Positions 50,079 through 60,249 of a stretch of 64,000 bases of DNA are shown piece by piece. The stretch spans positions 43,222,873 to 43,286,872 of the forward strand of contig NC_088644.1 of assembly GCF_964019385.1 (NCBI RefSeq), in the 5' to 3' direction. This DNA comes from Sycon ciliatum. Its lineage: Eukaryota; Porifera; Calcarea; Leucosolenida; Sycettidae. The position numbers and the translations under genes were made by a program. Each line of letters begins with the position of its first letter. The first letter of the stretch is position 1. The notes under the pieces were generated by a model. It ran no database searches, had not been told where the DNA came from, and saw only the letters and a list, made by a program, of their open reading frames with translations.

Positions 50079-50188
50079 ACTTTGCCCTGCTGGGAGCACG
50101 CTCTAGGGTTCCCTGTAACAAGACGGCAACGTCTGTAGGGCCTTCCCTATCAAAATAATAAATTCTACTACTACTACTACTACTTTGC
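50079..50188 (+). mobile_element. short retroposon with (CTA)n tail and target duplication
   Basis: Insert 50086-50181 ends in CTA repeats after AATAATAAATTC. ACTTTGC lies on both sides (50079-50085 and 50182-50188), and the host element continues correctly after the second copy. This defines the 3' tail of the family also seen at 2.2 and 39.5 kb. Confidence 0.82.
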
Positions 50189-50317
50189 TATTGCCTACAG
50201 TGTGTGGGTGCATAGCATCTCACTGCTGTTGCATGCAGGTGTGACCGTAGTTTTCCTCACCACACAGTTGTCACCCCACCCCCATTAGCCAACCCAGTCA
50301 ATGTCACAGGCTATAAT

Positions 50318-50710
50318 TAGGGACCTTTCGCACCCCGCGTACGGATACGAAACGAATGCTGATTCGTCACCTGGGTTCGAGGATTCGTCAGAGTCCCTGC
50401 GGAGAACTCGTTTTCACGAATGGAAGCCTCTTCATTCGTGGCACGCTCCGAATCCGTCAGGTACACATTTATTTGGATAGGTACACATGTTTTGCAAGGT
50501 ACACATTTTTCCCTTGATTCCCTGATCCATGCACGTGTGCGTGTAAAAACCCGTACGCCAAGCTACCGGCGCCCGCGGCCGTATTCGTAGTTGCCATGCA
50601 CATTTGCATGACGACTTGCGAAACCTGAAATCTGTTTTCAACGAAACGATTACGAGCCGAATCAAACTTTCGTTTTGCATTCGTTTCGTAGCAAATGCGA
50701 AAGGTCCCTA
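50318..50710. mobile_element. MITE with TAGGGACCTTTCGCA ends
   Basis: The 393-bp element has the ends TAGGGACCTTTCGCA and TGCGAAAGGTCCCTA, plus internal ACGAATGC/GCATTCGT words. It interrupts the hAT-like element. Confidence 0.85.
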
Positions 50711-51399
50711 TTATCACCTTGCTGTGAGTAAGACCGCTTGAAATATGCTTGGATCCATACAAAAACTGGATCCATATGGATCCAGTTTTTATGGATCCAG
50801 TTTTTGAATTTTTGAAAAAAAATTATTTTTTAAATATTCACATGCAAAATCATGAAAATGGCATGCAATTGAAAGCATGACTGTATGCCCTGGCACTGGT
50901 CACCTATGTCATTACATGTATACAGTACATGTCTATTTAAAAACAACAATACATACATCATTACATGTACACTCCGTGACAGCCATCGACATCGCTGTAT
51001 ACCGCCGACAGAAGTTTGCTCACTAGTAGTAGTAATGGATAAAGCAAGCCAGAAAAATCACCACAGGTTCCATCCTCGAACACAAAGCCAAAGCCAAGGG
51101 CCAGCTAGCAAAACAGGAAAAAGGCTCCACATGTGCACAGTGAACTCGCTCGACGCGCCAAGCTGGCCTGGGACTAGTCGACTGACAGTATGTCTTGACT
51201 AGTTTGAGGGAAACGGTATGCCCATTATTTTTTGAAGCTTTCGCCATCAGTGCAGCATGCATGCCTGCAGCGAGATTCGGCATCGTACAGCAGTCAGCAC
51301 ACGTGTAGGCGCGTATGCCATCACGTTCGTCCCGTACATTCATTTATTCTTGAAGTACGCATGCGCGGTTCCTAGGGGAATTTGGAAGAGTTTGGAAAA

Positions 51400-53517
51400 A
51401 TGGCCTCGCGTCCTGTGCGCACGAAGCCGCGATGGAGGCAAATTCCGCTCAGGGACATGACTGGTCCCAACCCAAGGCCAAGGCATGGACATAGAGCAGT
51501 GGCAATTCGTGATTTGATAATTATCTTTGGCGGTGGCAATGAAGGAATTGTTGATGAGCTCCACGTGCTCAATACTGCTACAAATCAATGGTTTACTCCA
51601 CCAGTACGAGGGGATATCCCCAGTGGCTGTGCAGCATTTGGATTCATTTGTGATGGTGTTCGTCTATTGATATTCGGAGGCATGGTGGAGTACGGACGAT
51701 ACACGAATGATTTGTATGAATTGCTTGCCAGCCGTTGGGAATGGCGGCGTCTCACTCCGTTGGGGGAACCCCCATGTCCCAGGTTAGGTCATAGTTTCAA
51801 CTTGGTCGGAGAACGAGCTTACATTTTTGCTGGTCTGGCAAACGATGCACAGGAGATGAAGAGGAATGTTCCACGCTATCTGAACGATCTGTTCACACTG
51901 GACGTGAAGGAAGGCACCACACTGCACTGGGGTGTACCCACTACGAGCGGGCCGCTGCCGCACGAACGCGAATCGCACTCGTGCGTGTCGATAAGCAGCA
52001 GCGACTCGCACGGTGGCGAGGGTGGAAAACTGCTCGTGTTTGGCGGAATGTGCGGTCACCGTATGAACGATCTATGGATGCTGGACATAAAATATATGAC
52101 GTGGTATGAGGTGTCGGCGGGTAGCGGCTTACCTCCCTCACCGCGCAGCTTACACACAGCAGTACTGATCAAGGATAAAATGTATGTTTACGGAGGCTGG
52201 GTACCTCTGGATCCGGATGATAAGTATGGAACAATGAGTCTAGCGCAGGCGGGTGCTACTAAATTATTAAACCGCTCAAGCACTGCAACCACCGACGCCA
52301 GAGCACCATCGGGCGGCGAGAGCTTGCCGAACAATGAAGACCTCGCGGAGCACGAGCGCGAGTGGAAGTGCACGAACAGTTTGGTTAGATACAATCTGGG
52401 CACACGCGCCTGGGAGTCGCTCTGCGTGGCGGAGTCTGTCAAGGAGGACCTGTGTCCTCGCTCTCGCGCCGGCCACTGTGCAGCGGGCGTGGACACTCGT
52501 ATGTACATCTGGTCTGGCCGCGACGGCCATCGCAAGCTGTCGCAGAACCAGCAGTGCTGCCGCGACCTATGGTATCTGGAGACGGAGCGCCCGCCAGCAC
52601 CACCTCGTGTTCAGCTGGTCAGGGCTTCGACCAATACGCTGGAGGTGTGCTGGTCGGGAACGCCAACGGCCGAGAATTACATCCTGCAGGTACAGAAGTA
52701 TGACGCCCCCAGTAAATCTGCAGCAGCCAGTGGTGCCGCTACTGGGCCTGCTTCCTCGGGACAGACAAGTAGCGGTGCTACAGCTGTCACTGCCAATGAG
52801 ACCTCGTCAGAAGCTGCTAGCAGCGCAGGCCTGCACTGGTACAACGTTGGCCGATGCAAGCAGACGACCATGGTTGTGACGCACTATGCGAACACCGAGT
52901 CTGACGACTTGCCCAGTGATGCCAACGTGCTCGGTGAAACCGATCCCACAATGAACAATCCAGCGAATCGTGTCGAGCTGCAGCCGGGCACAGCATATAA
53001 ATTCCGCGTGGCGGCCATCAACGCATGCGGAGTGGGAGAGTTTTCGGACATCGCTGCATTCAAGACTTGCTTGCCTGGTTTCCCGGGTGCGCCGAGTGCA
53101 ATTCGTATAAGCAAGGGTAGTGACGGGGCGCATCTGAGCTGGGAGCCTCCGGCTAACTCCGCCGGTACAATCACCGAGTACTCTGTGTATCTGGCGATCC
53201 GCAGTCCGAGCCAGGCGGCGGCAGCTGCCAGCGCCACGCAGGCCGTGCAGCTGGCGTTTGTGCGTGTCTACTGCGGCGCTGAGCCACTGTGTACCGTCTC
53301 CTCAACAAGCTTGTCCTCTGCGCACGTGGATGTCACGACAAAGCCGGCTATCATCTTCCGCATTGCGGCGCGCAATGAGAAGGGCTACGGTCCGGCTACC
53401 CAGGTCAGATGGTTACAGGAAGTCAAATCCGAGGCAACCGCCCCTACCAGTCAGAAACGTCCTGTAGATGCAGCTGCAGGTGCGGGCGGTGAGGCGAAGA
53501 AGTCCAAACTCGAGTAA
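51400..53517 (+). CDS. host cell factor (HCF), intronless, no long central region
   Basis: HCF is a nuclear adaptor that links DNA-bound factors to chromatin-modifying complexes. ATG 51400 is the first after an in-frame TAG at 51373 and has a good context (AAAATGG). The 705-residue protein has a six-bladed Kelch domain (about 10-395) with [64 protein letters not shown] and [12 protein letters not shown]. Next comes the first half of a fibronectin III fold ([18 protein letters not shown], about 398-440), an Ala/Ser/Gly linker of about 35 residues, and the second half (HWYNVGR to [18 protein letters not shown]). A second fibronectin III domain follows (about 561-685), ending [16 protein letters not shown]. 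The end has KRP and KKSK, a likely bipartite nuclear signal. The proteolytic repeats and long middle of vertebrate HCF-1 are absent, as in HCFC2 and the nematode protein. No intron interrupts it. Confidence 0.97.
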   Translation: MASRPVRTKPRWRQIPLRDMTGPNPRPRHGHRAVAIRDLIIIFGGGNEGIVDELHVLNTATNQWFTPPVRGDIPSGCAAFGFICDGVRLLIFGGMVEYGRYTNDLYELLASRWEWRRLTPLGEPPCPRLGHSFNLVGERAYIFAGLANDAQEMKRNVPRYLNDLFTLDVKEGTTLHWGVPTTSGPLPHERESHSCVSISSSDSHGGEGGKLLVFGGMCGHRMNDLWMLDIKYMTWYEVSAGSGLPPSPRSLHTAVLIKDKMYVYGGWVPLDPDDKYGTMSLAQAGATKLLNRSSTATTDARAPSGGESLPNNEDLAEHEREWKCTNSLVRYNLGTRAWESLCVAESVKEDLCPRSRAGHCAAGVDTRMYIWSGRDGHRKLSQNQQCCRDLWYLETERPPAPPRVQLVRASTNTLEVCWSGTPTAENYILQVQKYDAPSKSAAASGAATGPASSGQTSSGATAVTANETSSEAASSAGLHWYNVGRCKQTTMVVTHYANTESDDLPSDANVLGETDPTMNNPANRVELQPGTAYKFRVAAINACGVGEFSDIAAFKTCLPGFPGAPSAIRISKGSDGAHLSWEPPANSAGTITEYSVYLAIRSPSQAAAAASATQAVQLAFVRVYCGAEPLCTVSSTSLSSAHVDVTTKPAIIFRIAARNEKGYGPATQVRWLQEVKSEATAPTSQKRPVDAAAGAGGEAKKSKLE

Positions 53518-54778
53518 GTAGTGTGTGGTGTGGACGACCTGGACAACACACTAACCCATGTCTTGCTCTCCTCCGGACTGAACTGTAGCCTTTCCAGTTG
53601 TGTGTTGCTGCTGCTGTTGTTGCTACCCGTGCTAGTGTTTGGCCTCTGTGCGTGCTTGCCACCCCTACTGCTTGTTAGTGTGTGTGTGTGTGTGTGTACG
53701 TGTGAACATGTGAACATGTGTGTGTGTGTGTGTTTGTACGGTGCCATCTTGGCTTAGGTATCTTGCTGCTGCCGCCGCTCGCTACTTTCTATTACGTTTA
53801 CTCTCCCCTAGTAGATATTTGTACATTTTTTTATCCCCGTCGTTGTCCGCTTCTCCAGTGCTATGCGATACCGTGTACGGTTGCCGTGGCGATTCCATGT
53901 AAGGATAGGACTTAGTTGGGGCGGCCGCATTGATGCTGTGCCTGCTCACCCCGGGATGGACCGATGCTTTGTCCGGACGAGCTCGTCAAGACCACATTGC
54001 TTGTTTATTGTGTATATAGCTGGCTTATATATGCTCTCCTTTGGTGCCTCACACCGCCCGTTCTTGTACATGCTGGCTTTTCTGTAATTATGTTCTGTGT
54101 GCGTGCGTGTGTGTGTGTGTGTGCGTGCTCGCTGCCCAAGCTGCCAGGCTTTTTGTTTTTGTTTTTAGCTGTACGAAGTCTTTGTGTGATTGCTGCCCTT
54201 TGTTTTGGACGGACTATACTCTTTATACATAGTCTGTAGGTAGTAGTAGTAGTATCGGCATCGCGGTAGTATGCAGACATACTGGTACAGAAGCGATACT
54301 GGTGTACACGTAGTGCTTTTGTTCTTGTTTTCCATCTGCTCTTCTGCTTGTCTTGTTTCATTGTCTAGCTGTAGCTGATCTTGAATTATCGGCGTCAAAC
54401 CTTTTTTTTACTGTTACTTGAACAACGTGTTTTTGGTTAAAAATTTGAAGTGTGTTTTTGCAACGACGTTTTGGAGTGTTTGGTGGGCGTGCATACGAAT
54501 GTGTGTGTGTGTGTGTGTGCACTGTGTGCGTGTGGGTGTCTGTGCATGTGTGAGTGTCTGTGCATGTGCATGTGTGAGTGTCTGTGTGTATGTAGTCGCA
54601 CGTGTGTACATGACAGTACAGTCCTTGTACACAACTGAGATGCCTTCAGTCTGGGAAAGCTTCACGGACCATGCTACGGTACTGCACTTTCAGTTCTCTG
54701 TTGGGCTCTTGGCCCCGGTGGATATACCGCTCGCACGGTATGTGCAATCAAGAGTGCATACTAGTAACCAAGTACTAG
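53518..54778. other. downstream of HCF; GT-rich, no gene seen
   Basis: The 3' untranslated region of HCF presumably lies here. I see no clear AATAAA close to the stop. GT tracts occur at 53679-53697, 53715-53732, 54107-54122 and 54501-54518. Confidence 0.4.
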
Positions 54779-54950
54779 TACCGTATTTTCTCTAATAAGA
54801 GCCCGGGTTCTTATTGTTTAAGTGACAGCTCTACCCGCGCTACTATCAGAGATTGTGCTGTTATTGGAGACTGTGCTTTTATTTTTTCAATGCTCCACTA
54901 TCAAGCCAACTTCAGTCTATATACAGTCAACCTACCCTTATAACGATAAC

Positions 54951-55571
54951 CCCTATAACGATGGGGTTTGCTCCCCACGCTGGAGCTCGCGCTATTCCGC
55001 CGACTTTACTTTAGCACGAGCTCCAGTGTGGGAAGCAAACCCTTTCTTACAAATCATCGCCGAAGTCGCAACCACTACTTCGTACTGTTGTGCCCAGCGC
55101 GGGCTTGCGACTAGTTGGTTTGGAGGTGACAGCGTTGCGAATGACCGAGGGTCCTCAACGTCTGGTCTCACCGTCCAGGAGCGACACTGACTCACGCTGC
55201 TATCTGGTGTTCACGAGGTGTTTGTCGCGCTGGAAATGGAGCGTCTCTGTAAGTTTGTATCCCTGGTGATGTTTGTGCCTGGAGAGCACTATATAAGTGG
55301 TGCTCTTCAGCCACAATCTTCCTCAGCCTACTCAAGCTCAACTGATGAGGGGTGAATTCCCCGAAACACTGTGTATTGAGCAGGGAGTGGTGCTTTCTTG
55401 CAGGTTTGCCGAGTCGAAGGTTCGATGGACTTCTCGTGTGCTCTGGATGGCAGTCGTGAGTCAGTCAAGTGTCAAGTAAAGTCGGCGGAATAGCGCGAGC
55501 TCCGGTGTGGGGAGCAAACCCTTTCTTACAAATCACCGCCGAAGTCGCAACCACTACTTCCCTATAACGAT
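54951..55571 (+). mobile_element. hammerhead-bearing retroelement with 12-bp target duplication
   Basis: Insert 54963-55559 (597 bp) is flanked by CCCTATAACGAT (54951-54962 and 55560-55571). It carries about 60 bp of direct repeat (AGCAAACCCTTTCTTACAAA through CGCAACCACTACTT) at 55031 and 55513, and inverted terminal segments (GGGTTTGCTC and GAGCAAACCC). ACTATATAAG at about 55289 could be a TATA box 45-50 bp before the ribozyme. There is no protein frame. The layout suits a retrozyme or a Penelope-type terminal repeat unit. Confidence 0.75.
55336..55381 (+). ncRNA. hammerhead ribozyme motif C
   Basis: Stem I GCTCAA with TTGAGC (six pairs), CTGATGA, stem II GGGG-TGAATT-CCCC, GAAA, a very short stem III (CA-CTG-TG region), then TA before stem I. 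All conserved core bases are present. The cleavage site would be after A 55375. The minimal stem III resembles the hammerheads described in Penelope-like elements. Sequence outside the core is unlike types A and B. Confidence 0.8.
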
Positions 55572-56621
55572 ATTACCCTTATAACGTATTTTTCTGCCAA
55601 ACCAAATCACTCCGTTGACTTTTGTATACAACGCCTTACCCTTACTTCAAGTATAACAATACCGGTATTGCTATAACGATATTACCCCAAAAAACATGGG
55701 CTGACCAATCGACATTTTCCATTTTTATAACAATATCCAGCAGGGAATATCCAGCAGGGAATATCCAGCAGGGAATATCCAGCAGGGAATATGTAGAGTC
55801 CACTGTACTGTAGGGCAAGCTTCACTTGATAAGTCGCTAACAGTAACAGTTAGGACATGACGAAATGCGATGAGGGCACCAGTGGGCACCTTGCTGTGTA
55901 CATAATGTGCATGTACATACGTTTTTGACGCTATGAAGAGAGTAAGAAATGAACTAAATTCATGCATTATGACGTACATGTATGCATGAACCAGTTACCC
56001 TTATAACAATATTACCCTTATAACAATATTTCTTGGTCGGACGCAAATATCGTTATAAGGGTAGGTCGACTGTACTATAGGCATAAGCTGACTGTAGCAA
56101 GACTCATTATCTCAACCCTAAACTCAGGAATATTGTCAAAACTGATGTTTCACAATACAAACATGGGCGCCAGGAGGGAAGTAGTAGACTGAAAATCTCC
56201 TTACAAATATTATGTGCTTGGCATGCGACACTGCTGTTTTTTATATGCAGTCATTATACGCTTCAATTGTGGCCCGCGCTATCATTAGAGACTGTGCTTT
56301 GATTATTGCGAACAACTCTCACCCCGCCCGGGTCATTATTAGAGACTGGGGTCTTATTGGAGAAAATATGGTAACCTTGTTTCAGGTCGGCTGACCGGGT
56401 CATGTTAGAGAGGCTGCGCATAACGAATATTCGTAAGATTTGGACCGTCCAGGTTCGAGTAAAAAAAGTTGCTACAAAGATCCAACCGAACACGACCGAA
56501 ACAGACAACAACAGACGCTCAACTTGACGGCGTGGGACGGGACGGGCGGGGGATTCAGCCTGTTGGCGCCAAGGAAATACAGATCATACCATACAGTAAA
56601 TTTATAGAAAATGTGAAAAGG

Positions 56622-56777
56622 ACCAGGGAACTACAAGTGACGCTATAATGTCCACTAACACCACCAGTTACTAAACAATGAGCTCATGTGATAACATTGC
56701 ACGGTTAAGCTTATTGTTTAGTAACTGGTGGTGTTAGTGGAAATTATAGCGTAACTTGTAAATGTAGTTCCTTGGTT
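56622..56777. repeat. foldback element
   Basis: CCACTAACACCACCAGTTAC then TAAACAAT is mirrored by ATTGTTTA then GTAACTGGTGGTGTTAGTGG. The outer ends CCAGGGAACTAC and GTAGTTCCTTGG also pair. Confidence 0.85.
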
Positions 56778-56884
56778 CTTTTTTCCCTACACATTTATCT
56801 TTGGCTCTCCATCCAAGTCCATACCATACAAGACTAATAATATAGTTTCAGCAGCAGGCAAACTCGGAAAGTGATGTGCACCGT

Positions 56885-57091
56885 GTAGGCACCGGCGGAT
56901 TATGCCGGCAGAACAATTGGCAGAATTCGGTACTTTTTCTGGTAAGTTTCATGCATGTTTGGTATGTGGATAAAGAAATGGAGCAGAATTCGAGGAATTG
57001 CCCGCCATAAGGTTTGTATGGTTCTGCCAACTTCACTGCTTTTCGAGCAGAATCTGCCACCTTTTCGAGGAGAATCCACCGGTCCCTAGCA
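56885..57091. mobile_element. GGCACCGGCGGATT repeat, copy 1
   Basis: It starts TAGGCACCGGCGGATTATGC and ends near GGAGAATCCACCGGT. Its reverse complement is copy 2 at 58153-58363 with high similarity across about 210 bp. Its two ends are themselves inverted repeats (ACCGGCGGAT, ATCCACCGGT). Confidence 0.8.
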
Positions 57092-58152
57092 CCGTGCAAA
57101 CATCTAAAAGCCGTCCACACTGTCAGAAATTCACAGTCTGTACCAGCACCGTCAGGCAAATGTGACATTGGTCCATACCATGTGCACTTAATTATTTAGT
57201 CTAAGCGATCCTGTCAGCTTTTCTATTCTTGTGGTCACAATGTAAGAGCTAACGACACCGCTATTTGCACGTACATGTAGTTATTCATTGACCTGTACAT
57301 CTGGTAGTATACATGTAAGCATTGCTTTTGTCCGTCAATAGCTTATGTAAGCCTCAGGAGTCAGGATCAATGACAGAGTGGCCGACAACCAGGCGACTGA
57401 GTAAGGACAACAATAATTATTGTATGTTGATCATGATAATTACCAAAGCAGATGTGAAAAATTTCATCAGCATTTAGCCATTTAAATACCTGTTGATGCT
57501 CGACTCTTTGATTCTCGATAACAACCTCGAAGCTCGCTACGTTGTTCTCCTGTTGGACCTGTTGGACCTAACATACCCAAAATGCCTAAATTTGAAAATC
57601 GAGGCATTTGGAGTAGGTGCCGAATAAAGCCGAAATTAAAGAAGTACTGCTAGTTTGCATACAAACGTTTCAGAGACAGCAGCTTTTAATACAGGAACAC
57701 TGAGGACTAATAATTAGTAATGACAGTCTGAACAAATCCTCTCGTTCTTTCTCGTTGTGTGCCCTACAAATATCGTTTTGCAGCGAAATTAGTCCTCCTT
57801 GTTGCGGTACTTTTGTATATTAATTTTACACTATTTTTACAGTAACTGGTAACACTATTGTCTTTACTCTTTTCCATGATGCACTTGTACATTTACCTCG
57901 TTTATCCGGGCGGTTCGGGCCCGTATTATAAACTTCGAAATGTTCGTAACTCTGAATCACATACACTTTGATGGAGAAAGGCCATAACAGTTAGCTATGT
58001 GGCATGTGACATCACTAATTCCACAAAAGTGACAAAAAAGCAGTAACATTTCCACCGAAACGCGCTCAAAGGGTGCCCGGTAGACCGAAGTGCCTGTAAC
58101 TTTGAGTCCGGATAACCAAGGTATGAGTGTACTTGTAAAATTGGCTCACCGC
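57092..58152. other. no gene seen
   Basis: AT-rich, with ATAATTATTG words and no open frame of interest. It lies between two inverted copies of the GGCACCGGCGG repeat. Confidence 0.45.
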
Positions 58153-58363
58153 TAGGCACCGGCGGATTCTGCTCAAAAAGGTGGCAGTCTGGCAGATTCT
58201 GCTCGAAAAGCAGTGAAATTGGCAGAACCATACAAACCTTATGGCGGGCAATTCCTCGAATTCTGCTCCATTTCTTTATCCACATACCAAACATGCATGA
58301 AACTTACCAGAAAAAGTACCGAATTCTGCCAATTTTTCTGCCGGTATTATCCGCCGGTGCCTA
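58153..58363. mobile_element. GGCACCGGCGGATT repeat, copy 2 (inverted)
   Basis: It starts TAGGCACCGGCGGATTCTGC and ends ATCCGCCGGTGCCTA. A third, diverged and shorter copy with GGCAGAACCATACAA lies at about 59690-59850. Confidence 0.85.
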
Positions 58364-58380
58364 CTCACCATCCGAGTTTA

Positions 58381-59281
58381 AAGGGGATGTTAAGCCTAAA
58401 AATCAAACTTTCACCAGTTGTAGTCTTCGGGGTGCTGAGTTCAATGGTCTTGGTCCGAAGAAGCTGAGACGCTCCGTTCCTCCTTTATTCCCAATCGAAC
58501 TCGCGCACTTCCACCGAAACTGGGTGACTGCGCCCTACTAGATGGGGATTTGTACGCAAAATGTCACTAAAAGCGCCATTTCGTTCTTATAAAAGCACGG
58601 ATGACCGCGATTGGCCTATATGTTGTAGTCTTTCGGACGCTGAGTCAACTGGTTTTGGTCTGAGAAAGCTGCGATACAGCGTTCGGCCCATATTCCCAAT
58701 CGAACATAGTTGAATGAGGGGTCACGTGCTCATGTGTGCACAAGTCACCGTGCCTGCAGGCTACAACTTTCACACCAAGGTTCAACTCGGGTCACAGGAA
58801 CGTGCCCAAACAGGCTGTAAGTTGTACCCTGCAGGCACGGTGACCAGGTGACTTGTGCACGCATGAGCACGTGGCCGCTTATTCAACTTGACTATGTTCG
58901 GTTGAGAGTACTGGCCGGACGCTGCATAGCAGCTTTCTCGGACCAACATCAGTCGACTTGGCGTCCGAAAGACTACAACCAGGGAGTCGTCAAATACCGG
59001 TATTTGACGACTCCCTGACTACAACATATGGGCCAATCGCAGTCATCCGTGCTTTTATAAGAACGAAATGACACTTTTAGTGACGTTTTGCATATAAATC
59101 CCCATCTAGTAGGGCACAATCATCCAGTTTCGGTGGAAGTGCGCGAGTTCAATTGGGAATAAACTTACATAATAAAGGAGGAACGGAGCGTCTCAGCTTA
59201 CTCAGACCAAGATCATTCGACTCAGCACCCCGAAGACTACAACAATTGGTGAAAATTTGATTATAGGCTTAACTTCCCAGG
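58381..59281. mobile_element. long foldback element with nested 38-bp palindrome
   Basis: The left arm (58382-58740) and right arm (58850-59280) are inverted copies. They share, for example, CACCAGTTGTAGTCTTCGGG with CCCGAAGACTACAACAATTG, and GATGGGGATTTGTACGC with its counterpart. The arms are diverged by substitutions, so this is an old element. The insertion at 58980-59017 is in the right arm only. Confidence 0.85.
58972..59025. mobile_element. 38-bp palindromic insertion with 8-bp target duplication
   Basis: Bases 58980-59017 form a perfect palindrome (CAGGGAGTCGTCAAATACC and its reverse complement). They are flanked by ACTACAAC (58972-58979 and 59018-59025). The opposite arm of the foldback element shows the uninterrupted sequence, confirming an insertion. 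Confidence 0.88.
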
Positions 59282-59315
59282 GGCTGTCCCTATTTCATCA
59301 TTTCAGAGATCCGAA

Positions 59316-59573
59316 TACTGTGAGACCTGTCAAGACGACCACTTTGATAAGGCATCCAGCTGCCGTAGAGGGCCATTTTGACTCAGAAGGAAAATCATTT
59401 CTTGTCAAATGACCTGGGATGGCACAAGTGAAGTAGGCATCCCCGCTTACATCGCGATAGTGCTTATAATAATAATCATTTCTTGTCAAATGACCCTGGA
59501 TAAGGAGACCACCTGTACACGGGACCACATTTGTAAGGTCCCTTGAGCGGTCGGCTTAGACAGATTTTGCTGT
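59316..59573. mobile_element. MITE of the GACCACCTGGTAACAGAG family, copy with insert
   Basis: It begins GTGAGACCTGTCAAGACGACC and ends AGCGGTCGGCTTAGACAGAT. CATTTCTTGTCAAATGACC is duplicated at about 59396 and 59477, on either side of an extra segment. Confidence 0.7.
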
Positions 59574-60249
59574 GTGCAGCCAGTCTCTATCTCCAGCCAC
59601 GCAGGCCAGGGGACTGCTGACGGACACGCACAAATCGCAAGCGGGTGTCTTCCAATCTCAGATGTAGTGCACGCCAAATAATCAGCTCGAAAATTGGCAG
59701 ACTCTGGCTGCTCAAGAAACCTTGAAACCGGCAGAACCATACAAGGCGTATTGTGGCAGACAATTCCGTGATGTCTGTTCCTCTTCCTCATCTGAACATG
59801 CAGAAAACTCACCCAGTGATTTTTCTGCCAGCATCATCTGCCAAGGTCTACCCAGGTGGCCTCGATTCCCAGGAGGCCTCGATTCCCAGGTGGCTTCTTT
59901 TAAGAACAAAATTTAAGTTTTGTGACAGAGTTTTAGCCTGGGTCTAGTCTATGTGGATACATGCACACACACCACACTTCTTCACCTTAGTTTCCTCTGA
60001 GGCCGTTACAGTATTTAAGTGGCTGCCGGCTGATGGCTAACGTGTCCCCGGCTGGACGCGGAATGTTGCAGCACTGCACTACCACAGCTCATGTACATGT
60101 ACATCACTGGTGACGATGATTCATAGTGCGTAGTGCATCTCTACATGGCCCTACCTGTACCCTGGATATACCAGAATTTCCCATAATCCACGCCATGAGG
60201 TGCACAGATTCCCTACACAAGAACAAACAAAACCCCAACAACCAATCAG

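Larger units (their letters stand above)
49330..50815. mobile_element. hAT-like MITE broken by three insertions
   Basis: It starts TAGGGCTTGAAAGCGATGAC and follows the intact copy at 11800. Sequence homologous to that copy resumes at 50035, 50182 and 50711. The three gaps are filled by a TACCGTAAAAG element (49368-50034), a short retroposon (50086-50181) and a TAGGGACC element (50318-50710). The 3' terminus is lost in a GGATCC-rich palindromic region near 50766-50806. Confidence 0.85.
54922..56074. mobile_element. pogo-like MITE with TA duplication, inside the outer MITE
   Basis: Element 54924-56072 has the ends CAGTCAACCTACCCTTATAA and TTATAAGGGTAGGTCGACTG and TA on both sides. TTATAACGATATTACCC units recur inside. 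A 17-bp tandem word (CAGCAGGGAATATC-like, four copies) is at 55736-55790. Confidence 0.85.
54779..56373. mobile_element. outer TACCGTATTTTC MITE of a three-level nest
   Basis: Ends TACCGTATTTTCTCTAATAA and GGTCTTATTGGAGAAAATAT then GGTA. CCCGGG-containing words lie just inside both ends. The element is about 450 bp once the inner insertion (54924-56072) is removed. Confidence 0.8.

Noticed and set aside
51382-51399. Six-codon N-terminal extension of HCF beginning at TTG
   Set aside because: It has no ATG; a nuclear animal gene should start at the ATG at 51400, which has a good context.
51784-53237. Antisense and alternate frames of 60-180 codons over HCF
   Set aside because: They are shadows of the true frame in GC-rich coding sequence, without domains.
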